64,000 nucleotides of DNA, taken from positions 2,046,001 to 2,110,000 of the forward strand of contig OZ241336.1 in NCBI GenBank assembly GCA_965200115.1, read 5' to 3'. The notes under the pieces were generated by a model. The model worked only from the letters and a program-made list of their open reading frames with translations, searched no databases and had not been told where the DNA came from. The position numbers were made by a program, and so were the translations under genes. Source of the stretch: JAPOUP01 sp026708635. Lineage in GTDB: Bacteria; Pseudomonadota; Alphaproteobacteria; Rhodobacterales; Rhodobacteraceae. Below are positions 1 through 8,215 of this stretch, piece by piece; within the stretch, counting starts at the first letter, position 1; each line of letters opens with the position of its first letter.

Positions 1-274
1 CCTCGATCCCGACATCCCCAAGGAGGTTTCCCGGAAAGTAAGACTTGGCAATGTATTGGGGATTGAGCGTGAGGGATATGACCGCCTCGTCTTTCGGACA
101 GGCCGCCTCTGGCAGATCGTCAATCGCGGCGGCGGCGCCAGCCACCATCGGTGCGAGGCGGTCCCGCGCCTCCGCAATGGTGTATGGCTCCTCTTTGGGC
201 TGCCCACCCCGCTTGACGACATTATCGGTTGTCAGCCTCTCTCCCTTGCCCAACAGGAAATTCTGTTGTGCCAT
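1..274 (-). CDS. ietS: S8 (subtilisin-like) peptidase, IetS-like, N-terminal part only
   Basis: Reading leftward from an ATG at 274, the frame stays open to the window edge (91 codons seen). The start lies 11 bases after the stop of the AAA ATPase gene, and an AGGAG ribosome site spans that gap. The visible part (start MAQQNFLLGKGERL, later ISLTLNPQYIAKSYFP) resembles the N-terminal region of subtilases that follow AAA ATPases in IetAS modules. The catalytic Asp, His and Ser would lie outside the window, so the call rests on the partner gene and the N-terminal pattern. In IetAS the protease and ATPase act together in plasmid incompatibility and phage defence. Whether this copy is complete cannot be judged. 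Confidence 0.65.
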   Translation of the reverse strand, partial: MAQQNFLLGKGERLTTDNVVKRGGQPKEEPYTIAEARDRLAPMVAGAAAAIDDLPEAACPKDEAVISLTLNPQYIAKSYFPGNLLGDVGIE

Positions 275-285
275 GCCTAGCTCCT

Positions 286-1401
286 TTATCCCTTATCGCC
301 GCGCCCCTCAGTGCGGTTGCGGATGGTGTCACGGGCTACGCCCGTTATCTCCTGAGCCCTGCGCTGCGACACAAGCCCGCTCCCCGCAAGTTGCGCGGCT
401 ACCGCTATCCGTTGCTGTCGGGGCAGATGCGACAGACGTTCCGGTGAGATCAGGGAAGGGAGGTGTTGATCAAGCGGCTGGCCGTCCAACGCCGCCGCCC
501 GCTTGGCAAGGGTGACCTCCCGCTCGATATCGCTGTATGAGCGGCCGGCGAAGGCGACCGATAGAATGTCGAGCCATTTTCCCGTTTTCAAAGCTGGATT
601 CTCGAACAACTTGCCCAGAAACGTCCGTGCGGCTTCGGCTTCGGGGAGGTCAAAACGCACCTGTTGCTCGAAGCGCCGCCACACAGCCGGATCAAGCAGG
701 TCCGCGTGGTTGGTCGCGGCGACCAGGAGCCCGGATGATGGCCAGTCATCGAGCTGCTGAAGCAGAACCGTCACGAGACGCTTGAGCTCGCCGATTTCCG
801 CTGAATCGTCACGGCGCTTGGCGATGGCGTCCAGTTCGTCCAGCAGGAGTACGCAGTTGCACGATTTGGCGTATTCCAAAACCTGTCGCAGATTGGTGCC
901 CGTGCGGCCGAGATAGCTGCTCATGACAGCCGACAGATCCAGTATCAATAGGGGGCAGCCGATGCTCCGCGCGACCCAGCGTGAACCAAGGGTCTTGCCG
1001 ACCCCCGGAGGGCCTGTGAACAGGACGGTTCGGGTTGGCTCAAGGCCGGCCCGCATCAGCGCCTCGACCCTCCTGCGCTCTTCCACAAGGCGATCAAGCG
1101 CCACCCGCACCCCCTCCGAGTAAACCGGCTCAAAGGGAATGTGGGGGGTTTCCTCGAAACGCAAGAGATGGGTGCGCGTGTCGGAATCCGTTGGCACGGC
1201 AGCGCTGATATCACGCCGCAGCGGAGTTGAGCGGGTCGGGTTCTCGCGCAGCAGCTTGATCAGGGATTCGGCGAGCTTCCTGTCTGTCGTACGCCGTTTG
1301 GCGACCCTTTGCAGAAGCATCTGAACGTCCTGAGTCCGCTCGGACAATGCAACGCGCGCGAGGTGGACGAATTCCTCCTCTATTGTATTCTTCTGTGCCA
1401 T
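286..1401 (-). CDS. ietA: AAA+ ATPase of an IetAS-like module (copy 1)
   Basis: A 371-residue cytoplasmic AAA+ ATPase. Walker A GPPGVGKT is at residues 130-137, Walker B LLLDELD has D188-E189, and an AATNH sensor-1 stretch follows with an arginine-rich WRRFE segment. The last ~50 residues (SGLVSQRRAQEITGVARDT) look like a helix-turn-helix, as in the second copy at 31.4-32.6 kb, so it may bind DNA and control its own operon. The downstream gene is the S8 protease with its Shine-Dalgarno inside the 11-base gap, so the two are one transcript. The ATG at 1401 follows a GAGAGA run. A palindrome 15-47 bases upstream is a likely operator. The ATPase assignment is firm; IetA function is inferred from family and neighbour. 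Confidence 0.85.
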   Translation of the reverse strand: MAQKNTIEEEFVHLARVALSERTQDVQMLLQRVAKRRTTDRKLAESLIKLLRENPTRSTPLRRDISAAVPTDSDTRTHLLRFEETPHIPFEPVYSEGVRVALDRLVEERRRVEALMRAGLEPTRTVLFTGPPGVGKTLGSRWVARSIGCPLLILDLSAVMSSYLGRTGTNLRQVLEYAKSCNCVLLLDELDAIAKRRDDSAEIGELKRLVTVLLQQLDDWPSSGLLVAATNHADLLDPAVWRRFEQQVRFDLPEAEAARTFLGKLFENPALKTGKWLDILSVAFAGRSYSDIEREVTLAKRAAALDGQPLDQHLPSLISPERLSHLPRQQRIAVAAQLAGSGLVSQRRAQEITGVARDTIRNRTEGRGDKG

Positions 1402-1415
1402 TCTCTCCTCATAGT

Positions 1416-1448
1416 CTTATAATAATGTTACCATGACAAGATTATAAG
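1416..1448. promoter_or_regulatory. Palindromic operator candidate upstream of ietA copy 1
   Basis: CTTATAAT (1416-1423) and ATTATAAG (1441-1448) are perfect inverted arms with a 17-base spacer, in an AT-rich patch just before the ietA start at 1401. A TTGTCA -35-like box lies in the spacer on the minus strand. The layout fits autorepression by the HTH-bearing AAA protein; binding is inferred. Confidence 0.45.
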
Positions 1449-1536
1449 TGGAAGAGAAATTTTCAGTATAGGTCGCATCGAAAGAACAGACTCTCCGTTA
1501 CGCTTTAACCTACCTCGGGCCGTCGAAGGACGGCAC

Positions 1537-1817
1537 TTCGTCTCTACGCGCTTTCGGACCGCATCCCCGTATCGGAGGAAAGAATGAAGACCGTGCAGGC
1601 GGAAAACGAGACGCTGAAGGCAGACCTCGCCGCGACCCTTTCCGGAATGCGGGCCGACATTGCGAGGCATCGGGAGGACGCCGCCCGCCGGGAAACCCGG
1701 CTGATCCTGGCGGTTGCCGTCATTGTCGGTGTCGGCCTGACCATATTCGGCTTCCTGACCGCTTCGCCCGGCGTATGAAAACGCGTCAAGCGGCTTAATC
1801 CCTCGCGTAGAGACGAA
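1537..1817. repeat. 14-bp perfect inverted repeats flanking a small ORF
   Basis: TTCGTCTCTACGCG at 1537-1550 is repeated exactly in inverse orientation at 1804-1817, enclosing the 64-residue ORF at 1584-1778. A 6-bp stem hairpin GCCGTC-gaag-GACGGC (1519-1534) lies just outside the left arm. The ~280-bp unit could be a small insertion or a transcript-level stem. No target duplication was recognised. Confidence 0.5.
1584..1778 (+). CDS. Small coiled-coil, single-membrane-span protein
   Basis: 64 residues with a strong ribosome site (GGAGGAAAGA directly before ATG). Residues 1-38 are charged and heptad-like, with many Glu, Lys and Arg; residues 40-60 (RLILAVAVIVGVGLTIFGFL) form one hydrophobic span at the C-terminus, so it is probably a tail-anchored inner-membrane protein with a cytoplasmic coiled coil. 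The arrangement is like the C-terminal end of DUF1640/CCDC90-type coiled-coil proteins, but it is too short to assign. It sits alone between ietA (opposite strand) and rpsO and is bracketed by 14-bp inverted repeats. Function unknown. Confidence 0.5.
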   Translation: MKTVQAENETLKADLAATLSGMRADIARHREDAARRETRLILAVAVIVGVGLTIFGFLTASPGV

Positions 1818-2015
1818 CGCCGGTGTACGGGCACGTCCTCCACGGGCGAAAGATAAGCCGGAAACCCGGCGGCGGATCATGAAATTAGGCTTTGCAACTG
1901 CCGCGATTTCCCCTAATGTCGTTTCTTCCGCCCGGGCCGTACCCGGCGGAAAAACTCCATGAGCCCTGCTGGACGACATCCCGGCCCGCGCCATGAACCA
2001 GAAAAGGAGTCCCCG

Positions 2016-2285
2016 ATGTCGATCACGGCGGAAGAAAAGAAGCGCCTTATGACGGAGTTCGCCACCAAGGAAGGCGACACCGGCTCACCGGAGGTGCAGG
2101 TAGCGATCCTGACAAGCCGGATCTCGACGCTGACCGAGCACTTCAAGACCCACGGGAAAGACAATCATTCCCGCCGGGGCCTGCTAAGGCTGGTCGCGAG
2201 GCGCCGCAGGCTTCTGGAATACACCAAGAGCAGGGACGAGGCCCGGTATCAGGATCTCATCAAGCGTTTGGGTATCAGACGCTAA
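2016..2285 (+). CDS. rpsO: 30S ribosomal protein uS15
   Basis: The 89-residue ribosomal protein S15, which binds the central domain of 16S rRNA early in 30S assembly. The whole family pattern is visible: an N-terminal start MSITAEEKKRL, GDTGSPEVQVAILTSRI, then HxKDNHSRRGLLRLVARRR and a C-terminal RYQDLIKRLGIRR. The ATG at 2016 is chosen because AAGGAG lies 6 bases before it and because homologues begin here; an open frame 19 codons longer upstream has no ribosome site. It precedes pnp, the classic bacterial order, although truB, commonly upstream, is replaced here by the IetAS region. Confidence 0.98.
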   Translation: MSITAEEKKRLMTEFATKEGDTGSPEVQVAILTSRISTLTEHFKTHGKDNHSRRGLLRLVARRRRLLEYTKSRDEARYQDLIKRLGIRR

Positions 2286-2577
2286 AGGCATTCAGCGATC
2301 CGGCGTCCTTTGGACACCGGCCGGCGCGTCGGGGTCCATCTCCCGTGAAATTCCCGTAGCGTCCTGAATTCGCCGGACGCGCGGGCCGCGGCTTTGGCCG
2401 GTAACCGACGCCCGGCCCTTGCGGCGGGTACGCGACTTCATGTAAATGCCCGCGCAACGGAACGTAAAGTAAATCGCCTCAGGAACGCATTCAGCAGGAT
2501 TCGGGGCGGCGGCAATGGGGCCGCCAGGAAACGGGAGACCCGGAGTCCGGACGATCTCCCAAAAGGATACACCATAG
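2286..2577. other. rpsO-pnp intergenic region with hairpin
   Basis: 292 bases without a gene. Just after rpsO, CCGGCGTCC (2300-2308) can pair with GGACACCGG (2312-2320) across a TTT loop, 8 of 9 pairs. In other bacteria this region carries the rpsO attenuator and the RNase III site for pnp autocontrol; the hairpin position fits, but processing here is inferred. A weak AAAGGA ribosome site precedes the pnp ATG. Confidence 0.5.
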
Positions 2578-4692
2578 ATGTTTGATCTGAAGACAAAATC
2601 CATGCGATGGGGAGAGGAAACCCTCACGCTCGAAACCGGCAAGGTCGCGCGGCAGGCGGACGGCTCGGTCGTAGCCACACTGGGTGAGACAACGGTGATG
2701 GCGAACGTCACCTTCGCCAGGGAGGCCAAGCCCAACCAGGGCTTCTTTCCGCTGACCGTCCACTACCAGGAAAAATATTACGCCGCTGGCAAGGTACCCG
2801 GCGGCTTCTTCAAACGCGAGGCCCGGCCGACCGAGAAGGAAACCCTGACCTCACGCCTGATCGACCGGCCGATCCGGCCGCTGTTCGTTCCCGGATTCAA
2901 GAACGAAGTGCTCGTGATGTGCACGGTTCTTTCACACGACCTGATAAATGACCCTGACGTAGTTGCGATGATAGCGGCCTCCGCGGCGCTCACGCTGTCC
3001 GGGGTTCCGTTCATGGGGCCCATCGCGGGTTGCCGCGTCGGCTTCACGAACGGCGAATACGTACTGAATCCCAGCGTCGATGACATGCAGGACCTGCGCA
3101 ACAAACCCGAACAGCGTCTGGATCTGGTCGTCGCCGGCACCAGGGACGCGGTGATGATGGTGGAATCGGAAGCGTATGAGCTTACCGAGTCGGAAATGCT
3201 CAACGCGGTTATCTTCGCGCATGAGCGGATTCAGCCCGTCATCGACCTGATCATCTCACTGGCGGAGGAGGCCGCCAAGGAACCTTTCGACTTCCAGGCG
3301 CCGGACCACTCGACGCTCTACGGAAAGCTGAAGGCTCTTGGCGAGGACCCGATGCGTGCGGCATACGCGATAACCGACAAACAGCGTCGTGTGGCGGCCA
3401 TCGCCGCGGCGGAGGAGGAGATCACCGCCGGTCTCTCCGAGGAGGACAGGGAGAACGAAAACCTCGGCTCCGCCCTTAAAATGCTCGGATCGAACATATT
3501 GCGCGGTGACGTCGTCGGGAACGGACGCCGAATCGACGGCCGCGCGCTTGACGAAGTGCGCCCGATCGTCTGCGAGACCGGGTTTCTTCCCCGGACGCAC
3601 GGCTCGGCCCTATTCACCCGGGGCGAGACCCAGGGCCTTGTCGTCACGACTTTGGGAACGGGTGACGACGAGCAGATCATCGACGCGCTCCATGGCAACT
3701 TCCGATCGAATTTTCTGCTACATTACAATTTTCCGCCCTATTCGGTGGGTGAGACGGGACGCGTCGGTCCTCCGGGCCGACGTGAGGTAGGTCATGGAAA
3801 ACTCGCCTGGCGGGCGCTTCAGGCAGTCCTTCCGGCCGCTACCGACTTTCCATACACCATCCGGCTGGTCAGCGAGATCACCGAGTCAAACGGGTCGTCC
3901 TCGATGGCGTCCGTCTGCGGGGGGTCGCTATCCATGATGGACGCCGGCGTTCCGTTAAAGGCGGCCGTCGCGGGTGTGGCGATGGGCCTGGTTCTGGAGG
4001 ATGATGGCAGCTACGCCGTCCTGACCGACATTCTGGGCGACGAGGACCATCTCGGCGATATGGATTTCAAGGTCGCGGGCACCGAGAACGGCATCACCTC
4101 TCTGCAGATGGACATCAAGGTCGCGGGAATCACGCCGGAGATCATGGAAGAGGCGCTTGCCCAGGCGAAGCGGGGTCGCATGCATATCCTTGGCGAAATG
4201 GCCAAATCAATCACCGAAGCGGGTGAGTTCAGCATTCATGCCCCGCGTATCCAGACCATGACGATTCCAACCGACAAGATCCGCGAAGTGATCGGTACGG
4301 GCGGGAAGGTGATCCGGGAAATCGTCGAGGTCTCGGGGGCGAAGGTCGACGTCAACGACGATGGCGTCATCAAGATCGCATCCCCCAACGGCGAAGCCAT
4401 ACAAAAGGCGCACGACATGATCCACGCGATCGTGGCGGAACCGGAAGTGGGTCAGATCTACAGGGGCAAGGTCGTCAAAATCGTCGACTTCGGCGCGTTC
4501 GTGAACTTCTTTGGCAAGCGTGACGGGCTCGTGCATGTGAGCCAGATCGTGCCCAGACGGCTAAACCATCCTTCGGACGTGCTGCAAGAGGGCCAGGATG
4601 TCTGGGTGAAGTTGGTGGGCCTGGACGACCGCGGAAAGGTAAGGCTGTCCATGAAGATCGTCGATCAGGCGACCGGCAAGGAGAGCGAGTAG
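2578..4692 (+). CDS. pnp: Polyribonucleotide nucleotidyltransferase (PNPase)
   Basis: A 704-residue PNPase, the phosphorolytic 3'-5' exoribonuclease of the RNA degradosome. Two RNase PH-like domains are visible (about 10-220 and 320-545); the second carries the active-site run DILGDEDHLGDMDFK at 484-498 and the GRREVGHGKLAWRAL signature. A KH domain follows with GTGG at 573-576, and an S1 RNA-binding domain at about 624-693 (GQIYRGKVVKIVDFGAFVNF). Length and domain order match the usual enzyme. It lies 292 bases after rpsO in the standard order and is probably co-transcribed with it. Confidence 0.98.
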   Translation: MFDLKTKSMRWGEETLTLETGKVARQADGSVVATLGETTVMANVTFAREAKPNQGFFPLTVHYQEKYYAAGKVPGGFFKREARPTEKETLTSRLIDRPIRPLFVPGFKNEVLVMCTVLSHDLINDPDVVAMIAASAALTLSGVPFMGPIAGCRVGFTNGEYVLNPSVDDMQDLRNKPEQRLDLVVAGTRDAVMMVESEAYELTESEMLNAVIFAHERIQPVIDLIISLAEEAAKEPFDFQAPDHSTLYGKLKALGEDPMRAAYAITDKQRRVAAIAAAEEEITAGLSEEDRENENLGSALKMLGSNILRGDVVGNGRRIDGRALDEVRPIVCETGFLPRTHGSALFTRGETQGLVVTTLGTGDDEQIIDALHGNFRSNFLLHYNFPPYSVGETGRVGPPGRREVGHGKLAWRALQAVLPAATDFPYTIRLVSEITESNGSSSMASVCGGSLSMMDAGVPLKAAVAGVAMGLVLEDDGSYAVLTDILGDEDHLGDMDFKVAGTENGITSLQMDIKVAGITPEIMEEALAQAKRGRMHILGEMAKSITEAGEFSIHAPRIQTMTIPTDKIREVIGTGGKVIREIVEVSGAKVDVNDDGVIKIASPNGEAIQKAHDMIHAIVAEPEVGQIYRGKVVKIVDFGAFVNFFGKRDGLVHVSQIVPRRLNHPSDVLQEGQDVWVKLVGLDDRGKVRLSMKIVDQATGKESE

Positions 4693-4695
4693 ATT

Positions 4696-4754
4696 CCGGG
4701 GAGCCGGGCGCGCCAACCCAGTTGAGGCGCCGCCTGGGCTCCGCGGCTCTCCGG
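4696..4754 (+). terminator. Long hairpin after pnp
   Basis: CCGGGGAGCCG (4696-4706) pairs with CGGCTCTCCGG (4744-4754), 10 of 11 positions plus one G-U pair. It begins 4 bases after the pnp stop codon. There is no T-run, so it may act as an RNA-stability structure or a factor-assisted terminator. Confidence 0.4.
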
Positions 4755-4863
4755 GAGACGGGGCGTTGTCGGCACGCACCTCCTTAAGTCGACCCGATTG
4801 ATTCCTGCATCAAGCGTTTGGGGCGATCCGGGCCCAATGGTCGATACGCCAGGTCGCGGCCTC

Positions 4864-5493
4864 CTACCCTGACGCACCGCCGCTCGTTGCCGCGCTGTCC
4901 GGCCAGAGCGCGTCGAGCGGGAAGGTGACGGCGTCGAAGGGCGGGAGCGAGACCGGGGCCCCGTCGGCCAGCGTGGCCAGCAGGACCCACCGGCCCTCCC
5001 GCAGCTCGAACGTCTCCAGCGTCCTGGCGTCGGGATCGACGAACCACAGGTGGGAGACGCCCTCGCGGGCGTAGATCCCCGACTTCTCGTGGCGGTCTAT
5101 GCGCCGGGTCGAGGGAGAGAGCACCTCGCAGGCCCAGTCGGGGGTGATGTCGAACCAGGCCGTGTCGGGGTAGTCGGGCATGGTGTCGCGCCGCCAGCCG
5201 CCCAGGTCCGGCACCACGATGTCGGCGCCCAGGTGCAGCTCCGGCTCGAAGACGATCCACCAGCCTCCGGGATCGCCTCCGGGATTGAACGGCCCGTCAA
5301 GGCGTCCGCCCAGGCGCGAGATCGCCCAGGCGTGGCGCGGGGCGGGCCTCGGCTGGGTGTGGAGGACGCCGGCGAGCACCTCGGCCACCATGCCGGGCGG
5401 CGCGTCCAGGACGTCCCGGTACGTCGCCCCCTGGCCCGCGGTACCGATGGATTCCCCGATGGTTCTCTCGGTGGTCCTTGCCTGCGCGCCCAT
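4864..5493 (-). CDS. Uma2-family (DUF820) PD-(D/E)XK nuclease-like protein
   Basis: A 209-residue protein of the Uma2 family, predicted restriction-endonuclease-fold nucleases of unknown role found in many copies in some genomes. The family pattern is clear: LHTQPRPAPRHAWAISRLG near residue 45, then LHLGADIVVPDLGGW, ACEVLSPSTRRIDRHEK and LWFVDPDARTLE. The Asp, Glu and Lys of the PD-(D/E)XK core appear retained. It is a lone minus-strand gene convergent with pnp, with a GGGGAGG-type site upstream of the ATG. Substrate and biological role are not known for the family. Confidence 0.8.
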   Translation of the reverse strand: MGAQARTTERTIGESIGTAGQGATYRDVLDAPPGMVAEVLAGVLHTQPRPAPRHAWAISRLGGRLDGPFNPGGDPGGWWIVFEPELHLGADIVVPDLGGWRRDTMPDYPDTAWFDITPDWACEVLSPSTRRIDRHEKSGIYAREGVSHLWFVDPDARTLETFELREGRWVLLATLADGAPVSLPPFDAVTFPLDALWPDSAATSGGASG

Positions 5494-5661
5494 GCCGGCC
5501 GCCTCCCCGTCCGTTCACAGGATACCGGCATGGGGTGTCAAGTCCAGTTCAAAACCGGGCCGGGATTCATGCCACTTCCACAGCGAAAGCGGGGAACCCT
5601 TGAATTGGGGTTATTGCGGCAATCGGAACGGGAACACCGGTCAGAGGCATGGCGCCGATAA

Positions 5662-6813
5662 CTATCCGCGCATATGCTCAAGAACCTCAAACGACGCGTA
5701 GCCATCGGGAACCAGTCCGACCGAACCCTGGTAAGCCCGTACCGCGGTGACCGTGCCCGGTCCGGCAATGCCGTCAACCCCGTTTGGATCAAAACCCCTT
5801 TCCAGAAGCAACCTTTGCAGATCCTTTGTCTCGGAAGCGGAAAGCGCACGATCCCCATTTGGCCAACCACCCTTGATAGGGGGCCCTCCACAGAGGCGGT
5901 CGGCGAGATGGCCCACGCCAATCACATAGAAATCCGCGGCGTTGTATCTTCTCAGAACATGAAAGTTGTCAAAGGCAATGAAAGCCGCGCCTTTATGACC
6001 CGCCGGCAGGAGAACAACCGCGTCACCGCAGTCAGGTAGCGGCAGGGCATTCGAGCTCCGCACCCCCAGCCGTCTCCATTCGTGAGTGGACTTTCCCGCA
6101 TGCCTGGACATTGAGGAATAGTCGAAGCCGTCGGGTAAGGTTATCTCCATTCCCCACGGCTGGCCGGTAATCCAGCCGTGATGCGCGAGATAGGAAGCCG
6201 TCGACGCAAGCGCATCCGCTGGATCATCACCCCAGATGTCGCGGCGTCCGTCGCCGTCAAAATCCTGTGCGTGATCGATATATGTATCTGGCATGAACTG
6301 CGTGTGTCCCATGGCACCCGCCCAACTGCCGATCATATTTCCGGGATCCGTATCGCCGGCTTGCAATATCCGCAGGGCGGCGAGAAGCTGCCGTTCGAAG
6401 AATTCCCGACGCCGCCCGTCGTACGCCAGTGTCATCAACGCCTCAATGACGGGTATCTCGCCGCGGAACTTTCCATAGAGGCTTTCGGCTCCCCAGATCG
6501 CGACAATCACTTCCCTCTCGACGCCGAAGCGGGCCTCAATCCGCTCCAGTAGGTCCGAATGCCGCCGAAGCGCCGCGAGCCCGTTTCCGATACGTTCCGC
6601 CGATACGACGGTCGCGATATAATCCCGGATTGGCTTGACGAACTCAGGCTGGCTGCGATCCCTGCGCACGATCTCCTCATTTAGCCCTACATCCCGAAAG
6701 GCACCGTCAAAAACGTTCGGACGGATACCCTGGGCGACGCAATGCCCCCGGAAGCCGTAAACCCAGCGATCGATGGCGCGCTCCTCGGATCGTGGCCCGT
6801 TTCCATCGGTCAT
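5662..6813 (-). CDS. Lytic murein transglycosylase (SLT_2/MltB type) with peptidoglycan-binding domain
   Basis: A 383-residue enzyme predicted to cleave the MurNAc-GlcNAc bond of peptidoglycan. The MltB-like catalytic domain spans about residues 10-310; the catalytic Glu is E110 in IWGAESLYG, followed by GSWAGAMGHTQFMPDTY and DFDGDGRRDIW, typical of the family. Residues ~320-380 (LSASETKDLQRLLLERGF, GIAGPGTVTAVRAYQ) are a PG_binding_1 domain. The ATG at 6813 is taken as the start; the frame can be extended 24 codons to a TTG at 6885. Neither start gives a convincing signal peptide, which is odd for a periplasmic enzyme and leaves the start uncertain. Confidence 0.88.
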   Translation of the reverse strand: MTDGNGPRSEERAIDRWVYGFRGHCVAQGIRPNVFDGAFRDVGLNEEIVRRDRSQPEFVKPIRDYIATVVSAERIGNGLAALRRHSDLLERIEARFGVEREVIVAIWGAESLYGKFRGEIPVIEALMTLAYDGRRREFFERQLLAALRILQAGDTDPGNMIGSWAGAMGHTQFMPDTYIDHAQDFDGDGRRDIWGDDPADALASTASYLAHHGWITGQPWGMEITLPDGFDYSSMSRHAGKSTHEWRRLGVRSSNALPLPDCGDAVVLLPAGHKGAAFIAFDNFHVLRRYNAADFYVIGVGHLADRLCGGPPIKGGWPNGDRALSASETKDLQRLLLERGFDPNGVDGIAGPGTVTAVRAYQGSVGLVPDGYASFEVLEHMRG

Positions 6814-6914
6814 TTCATCCGTTCCCGCCGTAATGGTGGCCCGAACCACGAACCGCGTGTGCCGCCCCTCATCGATACGCGCCAACGGTCAATCGATCCG
6901 GCCCCGAACCGAAA

Positions 6915-7784
6915 CTAAACCCGCCCGTCCGCGTGACAGTCGCGCGCTTCAGTGAAGTCCGCCCGGAACGTCGTACACGTTAGGGACACATGGGCTTCGA
7001 GTGGTGGGCGAATCTCGAACGCCTTCGCTTCGCGGGAGAAGTTCCAGAGCCGGAACAGGCGCCATTCGGAAGGGTGCTCCCGCGACATCGCGATCTCGTT
7101 TCGGGAAATGAAGAAAGGCGTCCGTTCCCATCCATTGGTGGTCTTCACCTCAATCAGGCGTGAACGCCCTTCCGCATCGAAGCTCGATATATCGTAGCCC
7201 GCGCCGTCACCGTCCTCTCGTGAGACCCATCGGACCATGCGGGCGAGGTCGGAGCGCCCGACACGGTTCAGGGCGGCCCGTTCATGCTCCAGAGCCCGCC
7301 GCTCTCCGGCCTCACCCAGAACCCGATTGCGCTCGTCGCGGCCCGCGACGTCGAACTTCGCCGCGGTTCGGATCATTCTCTCGAGATTCACGGGCGGTGG
7401 GCGATTTGACAACACGGGCGAAACGCCGACCGGAAGTTCCGATGGTACGGGCGGTCGGGACGGAGGACGTCGGGCGGGATGTCCGGCGATCCATTCCGGA
7501 TGTCCGTCAAGCCAGCGCGCGACGGAATCGATCAGGGCTTCCTGATAGTTTCTTGCCGGCCGGTAACCGCGAATCCGGTCCTCGCCAAGATCCCTGAGGG
7601 CGGCACTGATGTTCTGATGCTTGAACTCTATCGCGCTTTCGGATCGATTTTGCAGGAGTGGCATCAACGCGCGTCGATGTTCGGTCTTGTTGCAGTCCCG
7701 TCCGGCGACCTCCTTTTCCAGCATCGCGAAGTAATCGGCGACGATCAGGTCATTTTCGTGATCTGTCCATGGCTTGCGCGACAT
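6915..7784 (-). CDS. DUF3883 domain protein, nuclease-like
   Basis: A 289-residue protein. The C-terminal half carries a DUF3883-type fold of the PD-(D/E)XK superfamily: GYDISSF with D198 and RLIEVKTTNG with E212 and K214, consistent with a DNA-cleaving core. The N-terminal ~100 residues (start MSRKPWTDHENDLIVADYF, AIEFKHQNISAALRDLG) resemble the N-terminal segment of HNH/DUF3883 proteins linked to restriction. DUF3883 proteins often sit in defence loci. Here it stands alone next to decayed DNA, so partners may be lost. The ATG at 7784 is used; activity is inferred from motifs. Confidence 0.75.
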   Translation of the reverse strand: MSRKPWTDHENDLIVADYFAMLEKEVAGRDCNKTEHRRALMPLLQNRSESAIEFKHQNISAALRDLGEDRIRGYRPARNYQEALIDSVARWLDGHPEWIAGHPARRPPSRPPVPSELPVGVSPVLSNRPPPVNLERMIRTAAKFDVAGRDERNRVLGEAGERRALEHERAALNRVGRSDLARMVRWVSREDGDGAGYDISSFDAEGRSRLIEVKTTNGWERTPFFISRNEIAMSREHPSEWRLFRLWNFSREAKAFEIRPPLEAHVSLTCTTFRADFTEARDCHADGRV

Positions 7785-7945
7785 TTCACCAAGCTACCGG
7801 ATATCGGGAAGGATGTCATCAGCCCCTGTCCGGGTTTTGCCGCGCGAACGCCCATGCAGGCTTCCCGGCGTTCCGTCACGTCCGGCGTTGTCCGTTTCGG
7901 CCCTGATCACCGCTCCGGCGGCTCGCCCGGCCCTGGTGTCGCCGA

Positions 7946-7955
7946 CCCCCCCCCC
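7946..7955. repeat. C10 homopolymer in decayed lipoprotein region
   Basis: Ten consecutive C (ten G on the minus strand), within a minus-strand open stretch that ends downstream of a lipoprotein tail fragment. Long G/C tracts are typical slippage sites. It is the second-longest homopolymer noticed in the window after the 18-G tract at 21.9 kb. Confidence 0.7.
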
Positions 7956-8032
7956 GTGAGACATCGTCGTAGGTGACGACCGTTCCCGGCCGCAGGCGCC
8001 TCACGATCCGGAGGGTTTCAGCGGCTTTGCCG

Positions 8033-8215
8033 TCAGTCACGCTTCGCCCCGAAGGAGGCCACGATGCCAGCCTTCTCGAAGACGCCGACCGTCTCGGCAT
8101 GGTCCTGGCCGTAGAACCCGCCCTGTATGCGGTTGTCGTCGCCGCCCTGCCGGAATATGCCCGTACCAGGCCCCATCGGAAGGTCTCTTCGTGGAACCAC
8201 GCCAAGGGGGAACGA
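8033..8215 (-). pseudogene. C-terminal fragment of a TbpB-like surface lipoprotein
   Basis: The minus strand encodes GGFYGQDHAETVGVFEKAG followed by IVASFGAKRD and a stop. This is the conserved closing strand pattern of the TbpB-like lipoprotein barrels found intact elsewhere in the window (FYG...GVF...GAFGA). No signal peptide, lipobox or body of the gene precedes it, and the upstream part changes frame into SPLAWFHEETFRWG. DNA nearly identical to 8041-8115 recurs at 12820-12895 in the same orientation. A decayed or truncated gene end rather than a working gene. Confidence 0.6.

Noticed and set aside
1428..1994. A 188-codon minus-strand frame upstream of rpsO
   Set aside because: It covers the inverted repeats and the small plus-strand ORF that has a good ribosome site; composition is not protein-like.
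2258..4822. A 15-base direct repeat CATCAAGCGTTTGGG at 2258 and 4808
   Set aside because: One occurrence lies inside rpsO; one such match in 64 kb is expected by chance.
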